Assembly (NCBI GenBank): GCA_009823395.1
Contig: CM020510.1
Coordinates: forward strand, 5,854,773-5,918,772
DNA length: 64,000 nt
Direction: 5' to 3'
Source of the DNA: Thamnaconus septentrionalis
Lineage: Eukaryota; Chordata; Actinopteri; Tetraodontiformes; Monacanthidae
Shown: piece after piece, positions 12,759 through 23,147 of the stretch
How positions within the stretch are numbered: position 1 is the stretch's first letter
Layout: every line of letters begins with the position of its first letter
Position numbers and translations under genes: made by a program
Notes under the pieces: model-generated
What the model saw: only the letters and a program-made list of their open reading frames with translations
What the model was told of the DNA's origin: nothing
The model's database searches: none

Positions 12759-13549
12759 GTGTTCCTTCACACCTTCTCTAATGCTGCAGCAAAACTCTTA
12801 TCACCAATAACATCTTATTATGAACCAGGCAATCTTTTCCTCCTGTCAACCATGACACACAACACCAATGCACAAAATACTTTGAGCCTTTACCACCAGG
12901 AAGTAGATTTATGGGTCAAATTCCTTCTCACTAGATGTTTTTTGTTTCTTCTTAATGTGTTTGTGCTTGGCAGCTGGGCCTGTGCATCAGCAGAGCGTCT
13001 GCCGCCGTGCTCAACCTGAACTGCAGCCTGGTGCTGTTGCCCATGTGCCGCTCCCTGCTCACCTTCATCCGAGGAACACACACGGTACGAGAAGCCAGCG
13101 CCACAGCTTGACACAACATTTGAGCTTTTTAGCGTCCCCAATTTGAAAGGCACAGGCCGATGGCGCCAGCAGCTGTCGCTGATTGTTGTCTATAGGTCTC
13201 TATAGGAGAGATGTTTTCGAGCAAATTGAAAAGATGCATGACCGCTGCATAAGTTCTTCCTTATGTCTGGTTTGAAGGGTGGGGTTACAGGGTCGACTGC
13301 CGTGTGCAGGGTGAGGTTTGAGATGAAAATGCGCTACATTGGGACCGAACTGATGGCATGAGATGTTTTCGGTGTCACCTGACAGACGTTTGTTGTGTGC
13401 AGGTGTCGAGCAGGAAGACCCGTCGGCTGCTGGACAAGAGCAAAACCTTCCATGTGGCCTGTGGAGTCGCCATCTGCATCTTCTCGGGTAGAACATCATC
13501 GCCAGACGTCTTCACCTATCTCACTGTTGTGTGTGTGTGTGTGTGCGCG

Positions 13550-13594
<45 letters not shown>

Positions 13595-16500
13595 TGAACA
13601 AGCCAAGGCGCTGCTGGCTCAGCGTTCCAGACGCAGCAGCTGGGATGTCCGTCCAGCTGGTCACTGGTGGTTTTACTGTGCGTGTGTGTGTGTATGTGTA
13701 GTACTTGTCTTGTCCTATGACATCATGGGAGCCCCCAGCAGCTGTGCGTCTGCGTCTTCCCTCCCCTCCTGCTTTCTTCTGGCAAACTGGCCTTACCCAC
13801 CTCAGTCTACAACGCTGATTCTTTAAGGTCATTGCATTTCAGGACTCTGCTCTGGGTCCTTCAGCCGCGACGTGAACGAGTCTGACTTTCACGGGAGTTT
13901 TCAGTTTTAACCACCCACACACACAAAGACACGCTCCTTCTCTGAGGCAACACTTTATTGTTCTTATAGGCAGCAGGGACGGTCGAGAGACATTGACTCT
14001 TGCAGGAGAAAAGAGTGAGCGAGAGGCTGTGGGAGTGAGAAAGGATGTGATTGCAGGGGAAAAAAGGACCCTTGTGCCTCATGATTACGCCCTCTAATTC
14101 CATCAGCTGCATGGTTAACCAGTGATGTCAGGCAGGAGTGTGTGTGTGTGTGTGTGCGCGAGCTTGTGTGTGCGAGTGCACAAGCTGGGAGGATGTTTTG
14201 CTGACTTTCTGCTGAATAGACAAAGAAGTTTTTTCGTCCACTGGCTGCTCACTTAAACCTGCACAGTTTAGATTCCGCCTGTGTTTGTGTTTGGAGGCAG
14301 ATGTTGTGAGTCCGCCGTGCCCTCGGTTGTGTGTTGTGTAACCCACGTCCTCCTCCTCCTCCTCCTCCTCCTCTCTGTCTCGTACAGTGGTGCACGTGTC
14401 GGCCCACCTGGTGAATGTCGTCAACTTCAGTGCGAGCTACTCGGACGACTTCCCGGCTCTGAATCTGGCTCGCTACAGAGGAGAGGTGAGGCGTGAAAAA
14501 CATGTCTGCACTCTGCGTGTACGCTCATTAGCTTCATGTGCTTCCTACTGAGCTCAGCAGGGACACGTTTCACCTCAAAATCTGAGCTTTCCAGGTGCAT
14601 TTCAAAAAATCAAACCTACCAAAGAATGCATTTACCGAAAGTTGCGTAACTGCAAAATTCACTTTGGTAAAATATTCTAACTGTCGATGAAGTCTGTGCT
14701 TTGTCTTCTGAAACCACCCAAGTCCCAAGTCAGTTTTATCAGGAGGTTGTAAACAGAGGGCTAAATGCAGCATAATGTTTTATGGAGATCTAGTGATTGT
14801 TCATGCAAAACTGTCCACTGAAGTCCAGGATCTATTATAAAAACATGAAAATGGATCAAATATGGGCCTTTGAAAACATAAACTACTATCATGCATGTGG
14901 AAATAGCCGTGAAACATGAGTTTTAGCAAGAAGCTAAAAGTGAAGGATGCAAACAGAGGGCTAAGTAATCCAGACGTTTGCAGATATCTGAAAAGTAAAG
15001 GTCTGAAAGGTCTAAAGTTGTGCGGGGACATGAGACCTGAACATTTAAAGCTGAAATTATGTTCCAATTTCGAATCAAGTAATTGAGCTTGTAAGCGAGC
15101 AGAATTACACAAATTGCATGGAATAAAAACCAGCTGCTGTTCTAAAGTTCTAATGTGACTTTCTCTGTGGTGTTTCCTCCTCAGGACCCCAAGCTGATCA
15201 TCCTGACCACCAGTAAGGCTCCTCCTATACGACTCTGTGTGCAGAACGTCTGAGGTGGCTAAAATGTGTTACAGATTTGAGTGGCTCCGCGCCAGGAGAG
15301 CGGAGGAAGTCACGCTGCTTTTTCCACTCCAAACATTTCTCCTTTCATGTTTGCTTGTTTGTGCGGCGGTCCTGTGGGAACGTCATGCTTTGTGTCGCGG
15401 GGCGTAAAATGTGGCCTCCCCCATCTGATTGGCTGATTCTCTCCAGTCCCAGGAGTCACGGGCGTCCTGCTGGTTCTCATCCTATTCCTGATGTTCACGT
15501 CCTCGTCCTCCTGCGTTCGGTAGGTTCACGCCGAATCCACCTGACACACATCACGAGTTCTGATTGCTTTTTGTTTTGTCTCGATGCTGTGATATATAGA
15601 TAGATGGATTGATGGATGAATGGATTGATGATAGATGGAAAGATGGATAGATGGTTGGATGGTTGGTTAGCTAGATAGATGGATGGTTGGATAGATAGAT
15701 GGATGGTTGGATAGATGGATGAATGGATTGATGATAGATAGAAAGATGGATAGATGGATGGATGGATAGATAGATGGATGGATGGATGGTTGGATAGATA
15801 GATGGATAGAGAGATAGATAACAAATCTGCACTGGAGTCCAAGTGTTCCACTCACAGCTCTGTCATTACTTGGGTCAGAGCAGGTCAACCGGCGTGTGTG
15901 TGTGTGTGTGTGTGTTACCTCCTGCAGCTATTTGAGACTTAGTGTGTGTGTTAGTCCAAGTAGGGGATTCCCCAGAGCCCTCATGGCTCTAGATAAGGGT
16001 CCGTCTGAAGCGGTAAAGACAACGAACAGTCAGGTTACTGTCTGAGAAACGGGAGGAATTTAAGAAGCCAGACAGTGATGGGATCAGAATGTCAGAGGCT
16101 CAGCGGAAAGGAAGATCCAGAGTTCAGAGTCCAGACTCAGCAAGACTCACTCAGGGGGTCAACAGACACGTCGTACCTGAGCGACAAACTGACAAAGTGA
16201 TATTGTGGCAGAAAACAGAGATCCATGTGCAGAACAGAGATCACACAAAGGGTTAGGATAAATACAATCAGACAGGATAAACACAGGGTGGGGGACCTTC
16301 AAAATAAAACAGGAAATGCTGTCAGGCTAAACAGACTGGCTGGAGGCTGGAGGGAAACCAAAACCACAAAGCAGATGGACAGCAGACCTTGAATTAAACT
16401 TTAACAAAGTATATTTTATGCAAAAACTAAATAAAAAAAATATCAGGAAAAAAGGGAAAATAACCAACGGGGTGTCAGCACCCAGTTTGGCCTGAATAAG

Positions 16501-17807
16501 GGTTTCAACTGTGTTGGGCCGTGCATTTTATGCCTACGCCATCAGTGACATCATATTTAGTCCACCATAAATGAATAAACCTCATAATATCCTCAATATG
16601 ACACTACAGCTCTTGAATCCATAAAGAATCACACAAAGACATTACATCACCTTCATATCGGTGACCTAGTAGGGTGGCTTTTCTCCCTCATGAAATATTA
16701 ACAACATTTCTTTGACTGCTCCCCTTGCAAAATCCATTTAAAATTACCTTAAACTAGTGGATGGGCACCAGCAACAATCCTTTGTTTTTTGTGCCCATGC
16801 GAAACACTGAAAATTCTGTGAGTATAGTACAAACAGCCCCTGAAACTTGGACATGTGTTATAAATTGAGAGGATTTAAATGGGAGGCAGTCATGAGATGT
16901 GCATTCAGAGAATGAAGTGCACGAACCCTTTGGCTGACAAACAGACCAACTGACACCTCCAACCATTTTCACACTCATTTCATGTTTCTTCCAGATGAAC
17001 GTGACCTTTCTTTTGTTGTTGTTTCTAACATGAGCCCTGTGATGAAACTCAGTCGTGCCGTAGCAGCAAATTAAAGGTCACTTTCACACTTTTTCTCCCC
17101 CCTGAGGTCAACATGCTCAGAGACATGAAAGAAACATGAAAGAGGTGTGAGTGAAAGAGAATGAATACAGGGTTTATTGATGTTCGGTGTTTGCAGTGTT
17201 AACGGCTGGTGTGCGTGCATGCGTGCGTGCGTGTGCCTGCCTAATGACCCCTTTAATGTTGACCTCTGACGTCCTGCCTGGTCAGACTGCGAGTTCTGAG
17301 CGTCTGCTGGTGAACAAACTGAGTTGTCTTTCTTCTTTTGGTGTCTTTGTTCCTCATTCTTCCCCTTTTCTCTTCCTCTCATCACTCCCCGGCGCCACAA
17401 CGCCAGAGAATCTCTCTCTTTGGTGCTTTTAAAAAAAAATCAAGTTCAATATCAATTTCAGGGTGTTCAGCTACGAGATCTTCTGGTACACGCACAACCT
17501 CTTCATCGTCTTCTACGTCATCCTGATGGTGCACATGGTCGGGTGAGTCTGTCCTCGGCTCTCGGCCTCTCTGTGATGATGCTGGTGACACTCTTTTTTT
17601 TTTTCTCCAGAAATCAAGCTGCATTCAGTGTTATTAACCCTGTGCTAACCTGCAGCGGAGCTCTGAAGTATCAGACAAACGTGGAGTCCCACCCCCCCGG
17701 CTGCCTCAGAGCCAATCAGAGCAGCGGCAAGCAGGAGGGGCCAGAGTCGGCTGAGGATGATGAGAGGAGGTGCAGGGAGGAGGCGTACTTCCAGCCGCAC
17801 AACCCCC

Positions 17808-17849
<42 letters not shown>

Positions 17850-18891
17850 GTACAGTCGGGCTTTTGTGCGCGTCAACGGGCTGTTGCAGTGTGTGAGGAG
17901 CACTGGGGAGGTGTCGGAGGGAGTTGTCCCTGTTATTAAAGGTACCGTGTGTTAGGGTGGGGTGGACATCAAGGCCCGTGTGCGTGTGTGTGTGAGTCCG
18001 CCGTGTGTGATTATGTGTTTGCACGTGGTCGTTAAGCAACGAACGCCCTCCATAAAATCCACCTCAAATCCGACCGTACTCTCCGGGCCTTTGAAGGAGC
18101 CGCGGGGCAATTAGCCTGCGGCAGGTAGCGAGGAGCGCGGAGGTGTTGCAGGGCATTGTGGGTATGCAAAACAATGCAAAAAATGCAAAAAAAACAACCC
18201 ACAATCTTTGAGTTTTTCTGACATCCTGCTGGAATTAGGCTACATTCCAGCAATGGTGAGATGTCAACCATCATACATCCATGATGATATTCTTGTTGCA
18301 ATACGGCAAATTTAACGATAGCAGTTAAACTTCTGCAGACAACTATCAGTTACTGCTTTTGTATATTTAACAAAAGGGGTAACTTGAAATCTTTTAAGGC
18401 ACGTTCAGTCTACCAGCCAAAATCTGATTTTTAACAAAATATTTTTTGGGATGCCTTTGCAGACGTGGCTGTGGGTCTCCGGCCCTCTTTGTCTCTACTG
18501 TGCTGAGCGTCTGTACCGCTACATCCGGAGCTGCGACCCCGTCACCATCCTGGCGGTGGTCAGGCACCCCTGCGACGTCATCGAGCTTCGGATGCTGAAG
18601 AAGAACTTCAGGGCTCGTCCCGGCCAGGTGATTGTTTGTGTTGTCCAGGTTTTCCTTTGCCTGCACGGCTACACTATAATCATGTTTTATCTACCCCCCC
18701 ATACCTCCACCCCCCCTGGCTCCTGGCTCCTCCCACTTCCTCCTCTGTCTCCCAGTATATTGTCCTCAACTGTCCAGGTGTCTCCTCCTTCGAGAATCAT
18801 CCCTTCACCCTGACAACAGTAAGACTTTATGCAACACATTCCTCACTCGTGAGACACCACACACAGGCAGCCGCACATGCACACCTCCAGC

Positions 18892-18927
<36 letters not shown>

Positions 18928-19064
18928 CTGTCTGGTTCTGAATTGACAGCGGTGTTGTCCACTCAGATTAGGTTTCACCTTGTTTGTCAATGTTCTCAGG
19001 TTTTTCCAGAGGAGAGCAGACGACACCACATTACATGCACCTTTGTGCCGCAGGATCACACGTG

Positions 19065-19114
<50 letters not shown>

Positions 19115-19225
19115 GCATGCCTGCGCCTGGTGTGCTATGGAGCTTTGAGGAGGAGGGCAAAGAATCACACTGACAGAGAGCAGACAGACCCCTGAGGCTA
19201 GTAACGCTGTCTGCCAACAGGAAGG

Positions 19226-19271
<46 letters not shown>

Positions 19272-19522
19272 ATTGTTAAATTTAATGAAAAAGTTTTATG
19301 GCTTTTGTTCGTACGTCACCACACTGTGAGCACTGCCGTGTTTCTGCTACTTTCATCAGTGTGCTGTGTGTGTGTGTTTGTGTGTCTGTGTGTGTGGTTA
19401 TGTGCGCGCATCATTTTGCCATGACTAACTGTCTGCTCTCTAACTCACTGCAGTGTCCTACAGTGAACAAGGAAACGTTTGGCATCCATCTGCGAGTCGT
19501 GGGAGACTGGACTAGTGGGTAC

Positions 19523-19558
<36 letters not shown>

Positions 19559-22500
19559 GCTACACACGTGCTGAATAGCACAGACCAAGGCACCCACACA
19601 CAGACACTCACACACAAACTCTCTGCTCCTTATTGGACTGAACAGGATGTAAGCAGGTTTGTTTTGTCCTCAGCGGTTGGGTCAAAGATTGATTTCTGAA
19701 AAAAATGCATTTTATTCACGTATGTGTGTGTGTGAGATTGTGAGACTGTGTGCAAGCACAATGTGTGTGTTCTATGCTTTTATTATCTGGGAAAACACAA
19801 CTATAACTCAAGGCCAGTCTGATTCCCGTAGTTTTATTTATCTGCCTAGGAAAGTGTAAATGCTGCAATAAAACACACACACATACACACACACATGTGC
19901 ACACACAGGGGCACGTTTTGCATGCGCAGATAGCGAAACAAAAGGAGTGATGTCATCGCTCCGGCGGTGACTCTTTGTCGGGATCTTCTTTTAATTTGAA
20001 AGGATCAGATATTTTCAGGATGCTGCAGCCTTCAAAAGGAACTCTCTGGAAGGCGAACACCAGAATCAACGCGACACAGAAAGTACACACGCGCTTCCAG
20101 ACCGCTGGAACGGAAGTCCGTTTGTTTGCGTTGGCCTTATGGGTCCTCCACGACCACATGTGAGAGGAGAACATCTATAGACGCCCCTGAACATGGGAAT
20201 TTCCTCCTCTCTCTGCCGTCTGCCCTCAGAGCGCTTCGCTCAGCTGCTGCTCCCCGAGTCCAGACTGGACCTGGAGATTCTTCCCATGATGCCGCAGAGG
20301 AAATATCCCAAGTAGGTTTCCCCCACCCCGTTTTTCCTTCTACATTTCTCAGTGTATGTGTGTGATGTTGCTGACATGATTTCCCACGAAGGCTCAGAAT
20401 CACAGAGGGGTGGGGGGTGGTTGTGACCTCCCGACCCCTGACCCCAGGGCTCTTCCTGTGTCCTGTGTTTGGGAGAGATGGAGAGGGGAGATGTGAGTCA
20501 CAGGGGGAGAGGAGTTTATTTTGTGACAGTGGTGCAAGAGACACACCAAGCGTCAGCTGCTTTATGGTCAAACAAGGGTTTTGAGTTTTACGTTGAGTTC
20601 ATAGAGCTGCTGTCCGTTTTTCCCTATTAACTATTAACTGTCAGCGTAAGACCACACACTATCACCTCTCACTGTCAATGGCCATATAACATACATTTTA
20701 GGGTTTTAATTTTAGAATCCAAAAGGAAGAAGACTTTAAATGGAATATTATGACAACCATGCGGAGCAGAGCTTTCAGCCGTTCTGCTCCCCAACTCTGC
20801 AACTCTCTCCCATCAGACATCGGGGACATATACTGTACTCTCTTTCTATATTTAAATCCAGACTCAAAACTCATCTGTTTAAATTATGCCACTCCACCTA
20901 ACTGTGTTGTTTCATGTATCTCCCCTCCACACACGCGCACTCAGGCTTTACGTCGACGGTCCTTTCGGCAGTCCGTCAGAAGAGGTGTTTAACTACGACG
21001 TCAGTCTTTGCGTGGCAGGCGGAATCGGAGTCACGCCGTTCGCCTGCGTGCTGCACGCTCTGCTGTGAGTTGTATGCTTCCGACAAAACAACAGACGGCA
21101 GTTTGTGTCTCTCTGGCTTTCACTAATGTTCTGTCTTTACTTCCCGGCTCCCTGCACAGTGACGGCTGGACGGGCTTCCGGTTGCGAAGGCTGTATTTTG
21201 TGTGGGTCTGCAGGGAGCTTCAGTCCTTCTACTGGTTCGCCGAGCTGCTGTGCGCCGTGCACCACAAGGTCAGGACAAAGGCCGCCCGCTGCTGTCTGCT
21301 TCTCACATTCACTCAAGACGTGTGGGAACCAAAACTAACCTTGCAAGTGCAGCTAGACTGTTTGAGATCTTGCTTGTCCATCTTGATAAACTCCAGTGTG
21401 ATTTTTTCCTGTCTTTGCCAGACATGGTGGCTAAGTTGCTGGTCAGCTTTCTTTAAATTTTGATGGAAGCTGCACGTTTCCTTTAAAAACTTTGCTGGCC
21501 GTGAACATGGCCGAAAGAGATTATTATCCATTCGACAGAGTGTTCGACCAATCAGTTTTATCCTGTGTGTTTGGGGAGGGCCTCCCCTCTCCAAAACCTT
21601 CAATGGATTGCCCCCATGATGAACATAAATATGAAATAAAAAAAAAAAAAAAAAAAAAAAAAATTCCAAAAAATATTTGTATTTCGATTCAGACAAATTT
21701 TGTTAATCTGTAGAGGCGGTTCTTCTTCTTCTTCTTCTTCTTCTTCTTCTTCTTCTTCTTCTTCTTCTTCTTCTTCTTCTTCTTCTTCTTCTTCCAAAAG
21801 GCCAAATAAAGTTTTTCTAGTTCAGAGGTTAAGAAGAAGGTCAAAGTTGAGACTGCAGCTGTGTTTCCCTCTGCACCCGTGGACTTTTAATGGCCAGAAT
21901 ATTAACATACATAATAATATATGTTTTATAAATTCAATAACATAATGTTTTCAAATAATGCGCATTTTCTCCCAGCGTTTGCAGCGATATATAATTATAA
22001 GAACAATGTTATGCTGCCATCTAGTGGCTCAACACTAACATTACCTGTCTCAGTTTCGCAGGGGTTTTATTTTATTAAGTGTATTTTTGACGTCTTGCCA
22101 TATTTGACCAAATGACACGTCTGTCTTTTAGCTCTGGCAGGAAAACAGACCGGACTACTTTAATCTGAAACTCTACGTCAGTCAGACAGACAGTCTGCAA
22201 CAGGTACGGGTCACACATACAACACAAACGCTATTGTGCAGTGATAAATGCCCCATTTTGTTGTCAATTTGTTTTAATAATGATATAAAATTGTAATGGT
22301 TATATAGTTAGGCACATTTTATGTAGGCCTGATGTTGATGTTTGTCGCCCTTCGCCATATGTTGGTTACTTAATGCCTATACTACGCTACAGTATCCAGC
22401 TCCTCGTTAGTATAGTGGTGAGTATCCCCGCCTGTCACGCGGGAGACCGGGGTTCAATTCCCCGACGGGGACAGCAATACTTTTTCCCTCTATTTCCTGT

Positions 22501-23147
22501 ATTGTTGTTTTATTGACTATAGTATAGGTTTTTTTGATGAACTGTGAGGAAAGCAGCGCAAAAAACCCACAAATCGATGCTTTGAAAAGATTTAAAAATA
22601 CCGTTTTAGTCATAGTTCCATGTAGTTCCAGATTTTCACCACCACCTTGAGGAGGGCGCTGTTTCCCCACTGAAGCACGAAACAGCAGAGGCTTCTTAAA
22701 AAAAAAAGTCCTTGAGACGCGATAACATGACCGACCCATGCAGAAAGAGCAATACATTTTCAGTAAGAAAAATGCGTACTATGTTTTGTCAGTGCTAAAA
22801 GTGACTTCTCAGTTGTTGTCCCTTCTGTGCCCTCTGGTCCAGAGTTTGCGTGAGGAGAAGTACCGGCCGCTGGCCACCAGGCTGCAGCTGGGTCGGCCCA
22901 GGTGGAAGGCCCTGCTGGAGGAGATCGGCAAGAGCAACAAACAGTGAGTGAACGTCCGGTGCAGAAGCAGACTCAGCCTTACTGCAAAGCCTTTGCCCTG
23001 CACGCTGATTTATGCGTGTTTTTCAGTAAGCGTGTCGGAGTTTTCTGCTGTGGACCCAAAGGCATCTCCAGAACTCTGCACAGACTGTGTAACTCAGCCC
23101 GGTCTTCCGACACAACCTTCGAGTTCAACAAGGAGTCCTTTAGCTGA
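10354..23147 (+). CDS. nox4: NADPH oxidase 4, complete, 18 coding exons, 558 aa
   Basis: Membrane flavocytochrome that passes electrons from NADPH through FAD and two haems to oxygen. NOX4 is known to release mainly hydrogen peroxide and to work with p22phox. Exons: 10354-10410, 10819-10914, 12974-13084, 13403-13487, 14388-14485, 15185-15212, 15447-15519, 17462-17542, 17656-17809, 18463-18627, 18756-18818, 19454-19514, 20230-20311, 20945-21064, 21160-21268, 22132-22203, 22843-22943, 23027-23147. All phases agree. The start context is [13 protein letters not shown], as in human ([13 protein letters not shown]). Haem-ligand histidines appear at H105/H119 and H194/H207, the FAD motif HPFTLT at about 331-336, the DGPFG and AGGIGVTPF nucleotide motifs at about 389-417, CCGP near the end, and the C-terminus FNKESFS. 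Human NOX4 has 578 aa; the shortfall lies almost entirely in the E-loop (exon 9), which still keeps H222, C226 and a second cysteine (C249). Exon 6 is only 28 bases. Confidence 0.95.
10447..10503. repeat. (TG)n microsatellite in nox4 intron 1
   Basis: 57 bases of perfect TG repeat starting 37 bases after the exon 1 donor. Confidence 0.97.
10939..10987. repeat. (CA)n microsatellite in nox4 intron 2
   Basis: About 24 perfect CA units, starting 25 bases after the exon 2 donor. Confidence 0.97.
12706..12759. repeat. (CAG)11-CAA-(CAG)6 repeat in nox4 intron 2
   Basis: Eighteen triplets with a single CAA interruption at 12739-12741. It lies inside the intron between exons 2 and 3 and does not encode polyglutamine. 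Confidence 0.95.
13527..13593. repeat. (GT)n compound microsatellite in nox4 intron 4
   Basis: GT repeat with a short GCGCGCGAG interruption, about 40 bases after the exon 4 donor. Confidence 0.93.
15591..15821. repeat. GATA/GGAT-type tetranucleotide minisatellite in nox4 intron 7
   Basis: About 230 bases of TAGA, TGGA and TTGG units with longer repeated segments, for example two copies of a GAATGGATTGATGATAGAT block at about 15618 and 15720. Confidence 0.9.
15940..16420. mobile_element. possible degenerate transposable-element remnant in nox4 intron 7
   Basis: A block rich in CAGACA, ACAGG and AAACAG words and free of microsatellites. It resembles the non-coding parts of old fish transposons. 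No ends, inverted repeats or coding remnant could be identified, so this is a weak impression only. Confidence 0.2.
17656..17809 (+). other. nox4: nox4 exon 9 (E-loop) with its donor in a (GT)n tract
   Basis: Encodes the extracytosolic E-loop from GALKYQ to PHNPQ. The next exon begins TWLWVSG, matching the human junction PQ|TWLW. It is about 21 codons shorter than the human region. The donor is CAG followed by a GT repeat that runs to about 17846. A stronger-looking donor, CAG|GTACAG, lies 40 bases downstream, but using it would shift the frame. Confidence 0.8.
17810..17846. repeat. (GT)n microsatellite at the nox4 exon 9 donor
   Basis: About 18 GT units begin at the first base of the intron, so the donor GT is itself the first repeat unit. 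Confidence 0.93.
18894..18924. repeat. (AC)n microsatellite in nox4 intron 11
   Basis: About 15 perfect AC units. Confidence 0.92.
19069..19112. repeat. (CA)n microsatellite in nox4 intron 11
   Basis: 22 perfect CA units. A (TG)n tract follows about 116 bases downstream, so the transcript could form a long CA:UG stem. Confidence 0.95.
19229..19269. repeat. (TG)n microsatellite in nox4 intron 11
   Basis: About 20 TG units, complementary to the CA tract at 19069-19112. Confidence 0.95.
19524..19556. repeat. (AC)n microsatellite beside the nox4 exon 12 donor
   Basis: About 16 AC units starting 10 bases after the exon 12 end at 19514. Confidence 0.93.
20748..20890 (+). mobile_element. 3' fragment of a non-LTR retrotransposon (L2/CR1/Rex-like) in nox4 intron 13
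   Basis: Translation in one frame gives [18 protein letters not shown], and after a frameshift [12 protein letters not shown] in another. These match the well-known C-terminal tail of LINE ORF2 proteins (consensus-like: F..aAP.lWNsLP..IR followed by FKs.LKTHLF). Only this tail is left, so it is a 5'-truncated, frameshifted, dead copy. The exact LINE clade cannot be fixed from this fragment. Confidence 0.7.
21638..21663. repeat. poly(A) run in nox4 intron 15
   Basis: About 26 consecutive A. It may be the tail of a retroposed sequence just upstream (about 21490-21637), but that segment was not recognised. Confidence 0.8.
21720..21794. repeat. (TTC)25 trinucleotide repeat in nox4 intron 15
   Basis: 25 uninterrupted TTC triplets on the nox4 sense strand, GAA on the other strand. 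It is a pure purine/pyrimidine tract of the class able to form triplex DNA. Confidence 0.97.
22401..22472 (+). tRNA. tRNA-Asp (anticodon GTC), in nox4 intron 16
   Basis: Full 72-base cloverleaf: a 7-bp acceptor stem (TCCTCGT with ACGGGGA, one T-G wobble), D arm, a perfect anticodon stem CCCGC/GCGGG with loop CTGTCAC and anticodon GTC at 22434-22436, and T stem CGGGG/CCCCG with loop TTCAATT. The internal A box (TAGTATAGTGG, 22408-22418) and B box (GTTCAATTC, 22452-22460) match consensus. It lies in the sense orientation inside nox4. Odd points: the discriminator base is C, where eukaryotic tRNA-Asp normally has G73 (an identity element for AspRS), and the T loop has A instead of the usual G. 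It may be a functional variant or a recent pseudogene copy. Confidence 0.9.
22481..22485 (+). terminator. RNA polymerase III terminator of the tRNA-Asp gene
   Basis: TTTTT run nine bases after the tRNA 3' end, the standard Pol III stop. This supports an intact transcription unit. Confidence 0.75.

Noticed and set aside
15591..15821. CRISPR-like array from regularly repeated units
   Set aside because: Tetranucleotide minisatellite without distinct spacers, in a vertebrate intron.
17848..17940. Possible extra nox4 exon after the GT repeat (TGCAG acceptor, open frame)
   Set aside because: The translation does not resemble NOX4, and direct joining of exon 9 (PHNPQ) to exon 10 (TWLW) reproduces the human junction exactly.
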